Source: an uncultured Sutterella sp.
Lineage (GTDB): Bacteria > Pseudomonadota > Gammaproteobacteria > Burkholderiales > Burkholderiaceae_F
Reading direction: 5' to 3'
Length of the DNA stretch: 64,000 nucleotides
NCBI GenBank assembly: GCA_958347955.1
Contig: CATVXH010000007.1
Span: 1 to 64,000, forward strand
A program made the translations under genes and the position numbers. Below are positions 63,028 through 64,000 of this stretch, in pieces (positions within the stretch are counted from its first letter, which is position 1; every line of letters begins with the position of its first letter). The notes under the pieces are model-generated. The model had not been told where the DNA came from. It did not search any database and was given only the letters and a program-made list of their open reading frames with translations.

Positions 63028-64000
63028 ATGAGTGTTTTATTCCTTGATCCTCTCCCTGAGAAAATCACTTCGAAAACCCTTCTTGTGGATATCTTCGATT
63101 CCGTGCATGCGTTTAAAGCGCTGCAAAATCGATGTGTTACGGTCGAGGACATAGTTAAAGCGCTCAAAAACCGACAATTATCTGCGATCATTGAAAATCC
63201 GAGTGACCTGGCAGCTTTTGAGACCTGGTTGAAACTCAAAGGGCTTTTGAGAGAAAAAAGATCTCGCAATAAAGAAAAGCCCGCTCGTGAAGAAAATCCC
63301 TATTTCCCTCCAAACCCCAAAATCGTTCCTTTGGAACGGATCCATTTAGAAGAAGGGCTCGATGGTCGAAGCGGCCCGAACAGGGGCGATGATTCCAGAC
63401 AAAGCCTTGAAGCGGTTGATGACCTCGCGGCTGTCAACGCGTGGATTTCAGCGCGCGCCGGCAATATCAACACACAGGGAGTCTATCGAAAGGAAGCGGA
63501 GCGCTTTTTACTCTGGTGCACGGTTGAGAAAGACATCGCCATGAGCGCCGTGGGCGTGGCTGAGGCGAGCGACTATCTGCGCTGGCTTGAAGAATTGGGA
63601 CGCATCGATGAGAAGACTTGGGCGAAACACTGGAAGTGTCCCCAGCACGATTGGATAGGAACGAAAAACACTCCGAGAGAGTGCGAAGATTGGCGTCCGT
63701 TTAACGGCTCTCTCTCCCACACGTCCCGAAAGATGTCGATCACGGTGGTCAGGCAACTTTTTAATTTTCTGAAGAAAACCGGCTACATTATTTACAACCC
63801 CTTTGATCAGATTTCAACCAAGGTACCATATCTTGAAGGCGAAGGCGCCCCCAAGGCTTTCGCGGACCGCTCCTTCACCGAAGAGCAATGGGAAATCATT
63901 TATAACTACTTCGAATCCCAGGAGGATGACGAGCGCCATGCGAGAATGGCTGTGGTTTTAATGTTTGGCAAAGGACTTGGACTTCGCGCAAGCGAAATGC
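63028..64000 (+). CDS. Tyrosine recombinase/integrase with N-terminal extension (cut by window end)
   Basis: An open frame from ATG 63028 runs off the right edge, giving 324 residues. After an N-terminal extension of about 130 residues, a SAM-like core-binding domain is seen (AWISARAGNINTQGVYRKEA, then FLLWCTVEKDIAMSAV), and the last residues GKGLGLRASEM begin the catalytic domain with the first Arg of the tyrosine recombinase signature. No att site is seen. It could be a chromosomal XerD-like recombinase of the Burkholderiales type or the integrase of an element to the right. Confidence 0.78.
   Translation, partial: MSVLFLDPLPEKITSKTLLVDIFDSVHAFKALQNRCVTVEDIVKALKNRQLSAIIENPSDLAAFETWLKLKGLLREKRSRNKEKPAREENPYFPPNPKIVPLERIHLEEGLDGRSGPNRGDDSRQSLEAVDDLAAVNAWISARAGNINTQGVYRKEAERFLLWCTVEKDIAMSAVGVAEASDYLRWLEELGRIDEKTWAKHWKCPQHDWIGTKNTPRECEDWRPFNGSLSHTSRKMSITVVRQLFNFLKKTGYIIYNPFDQISTKVPYLEGEGAPKAFADRSFTEEQWEIIYNYFESQEDDERHARMAVVLMFGKGLGLRASEM

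Overview
The window looks like chromosome of a gut-type, anaerobic or microaerophilic betaproteobacterium, most likely of the Sutterellaceae (Sutterella/Parasutterella type). This is inferred from gene content: a TctABC tripartite carboxylate transporter, secreted L-asparaginase beside a DcuC carrier, anaerobic class III ribonucleotide reductase, [FeFe]-hydrogenase, oxygen-sensitive serine dehydratase, several carboxylate and amino-acid carriers and no sugar catabolism. No rRNA gene or marker fixes the genus.

Layout. 1-11.4 kb: LysR regulators, MFS exporters, an iron alcohol dehydrogenase and a group of flavodoxin/FMN-reductase genes, three of four of which are broken; one tRNA-Gln; a LysR stub and a 220-bp element with terminal inverted repeats. 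11.5-16.5 kb: tctBAC behind three TGTCAT repeats at 11-bp spacing, a CynX-like MFS gene and a lipoprotein. 16.6-21.2 kb: an AT-richer five-gene minus-strand cassette (restriction enzyme, C5 methyltransferase with a ribbon-helix-helix-like N-terminus, Vsr, HNH nuclease, Nudix hydrolase), the best candidate for a little-described system. 21.6-24.2 kb: nrdDG. 24.3-33.8 kb: TrhA, a chalcone-isomerase-like protein, dcuC with a structured leader, ansB, an autotransporter, rarD and dpaL. 34.3-40.8 kb: a degenerate AAA ATPase, a lipoprotein, an APC permease with two PuuD-like hydrolases sharing a 631-bp identical core, and cadR with its operator. 40.9-47.9 kb: a dba-dsbI pair, a GltP-type symporter, an aldo/keto reductase, metQ, then a second copy of the element end joined to a glnA remnant. 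47.9-52.7 kb: ribB under an FMN riboswitch, just downstream of an [FeFe]-hydrogenase operon with a fused NuoF-tail/GltD-like partner. 52.8-64 kb: a threonine-synthase-like enzyme with a YheO-type regulator, thyA-folA, sdaA with a GcvT-like gene, a broken GDPD-like gene, rng, a TtrS-like sensor kinase and a tyrosine recombinase cut by the window end.

Together the genes describe an amino-acid and dicarboxylate economy. Asparagine, serine and diaminopropionate are deaminated, C4-dicarboxylates and other acids are imported or exchanged, and reducing power is handled by flavoproteins and a hydrogenase. Accessory change is concentrated in the restriction cassette and in two decayed loci marked by the same inverted-repeat element.
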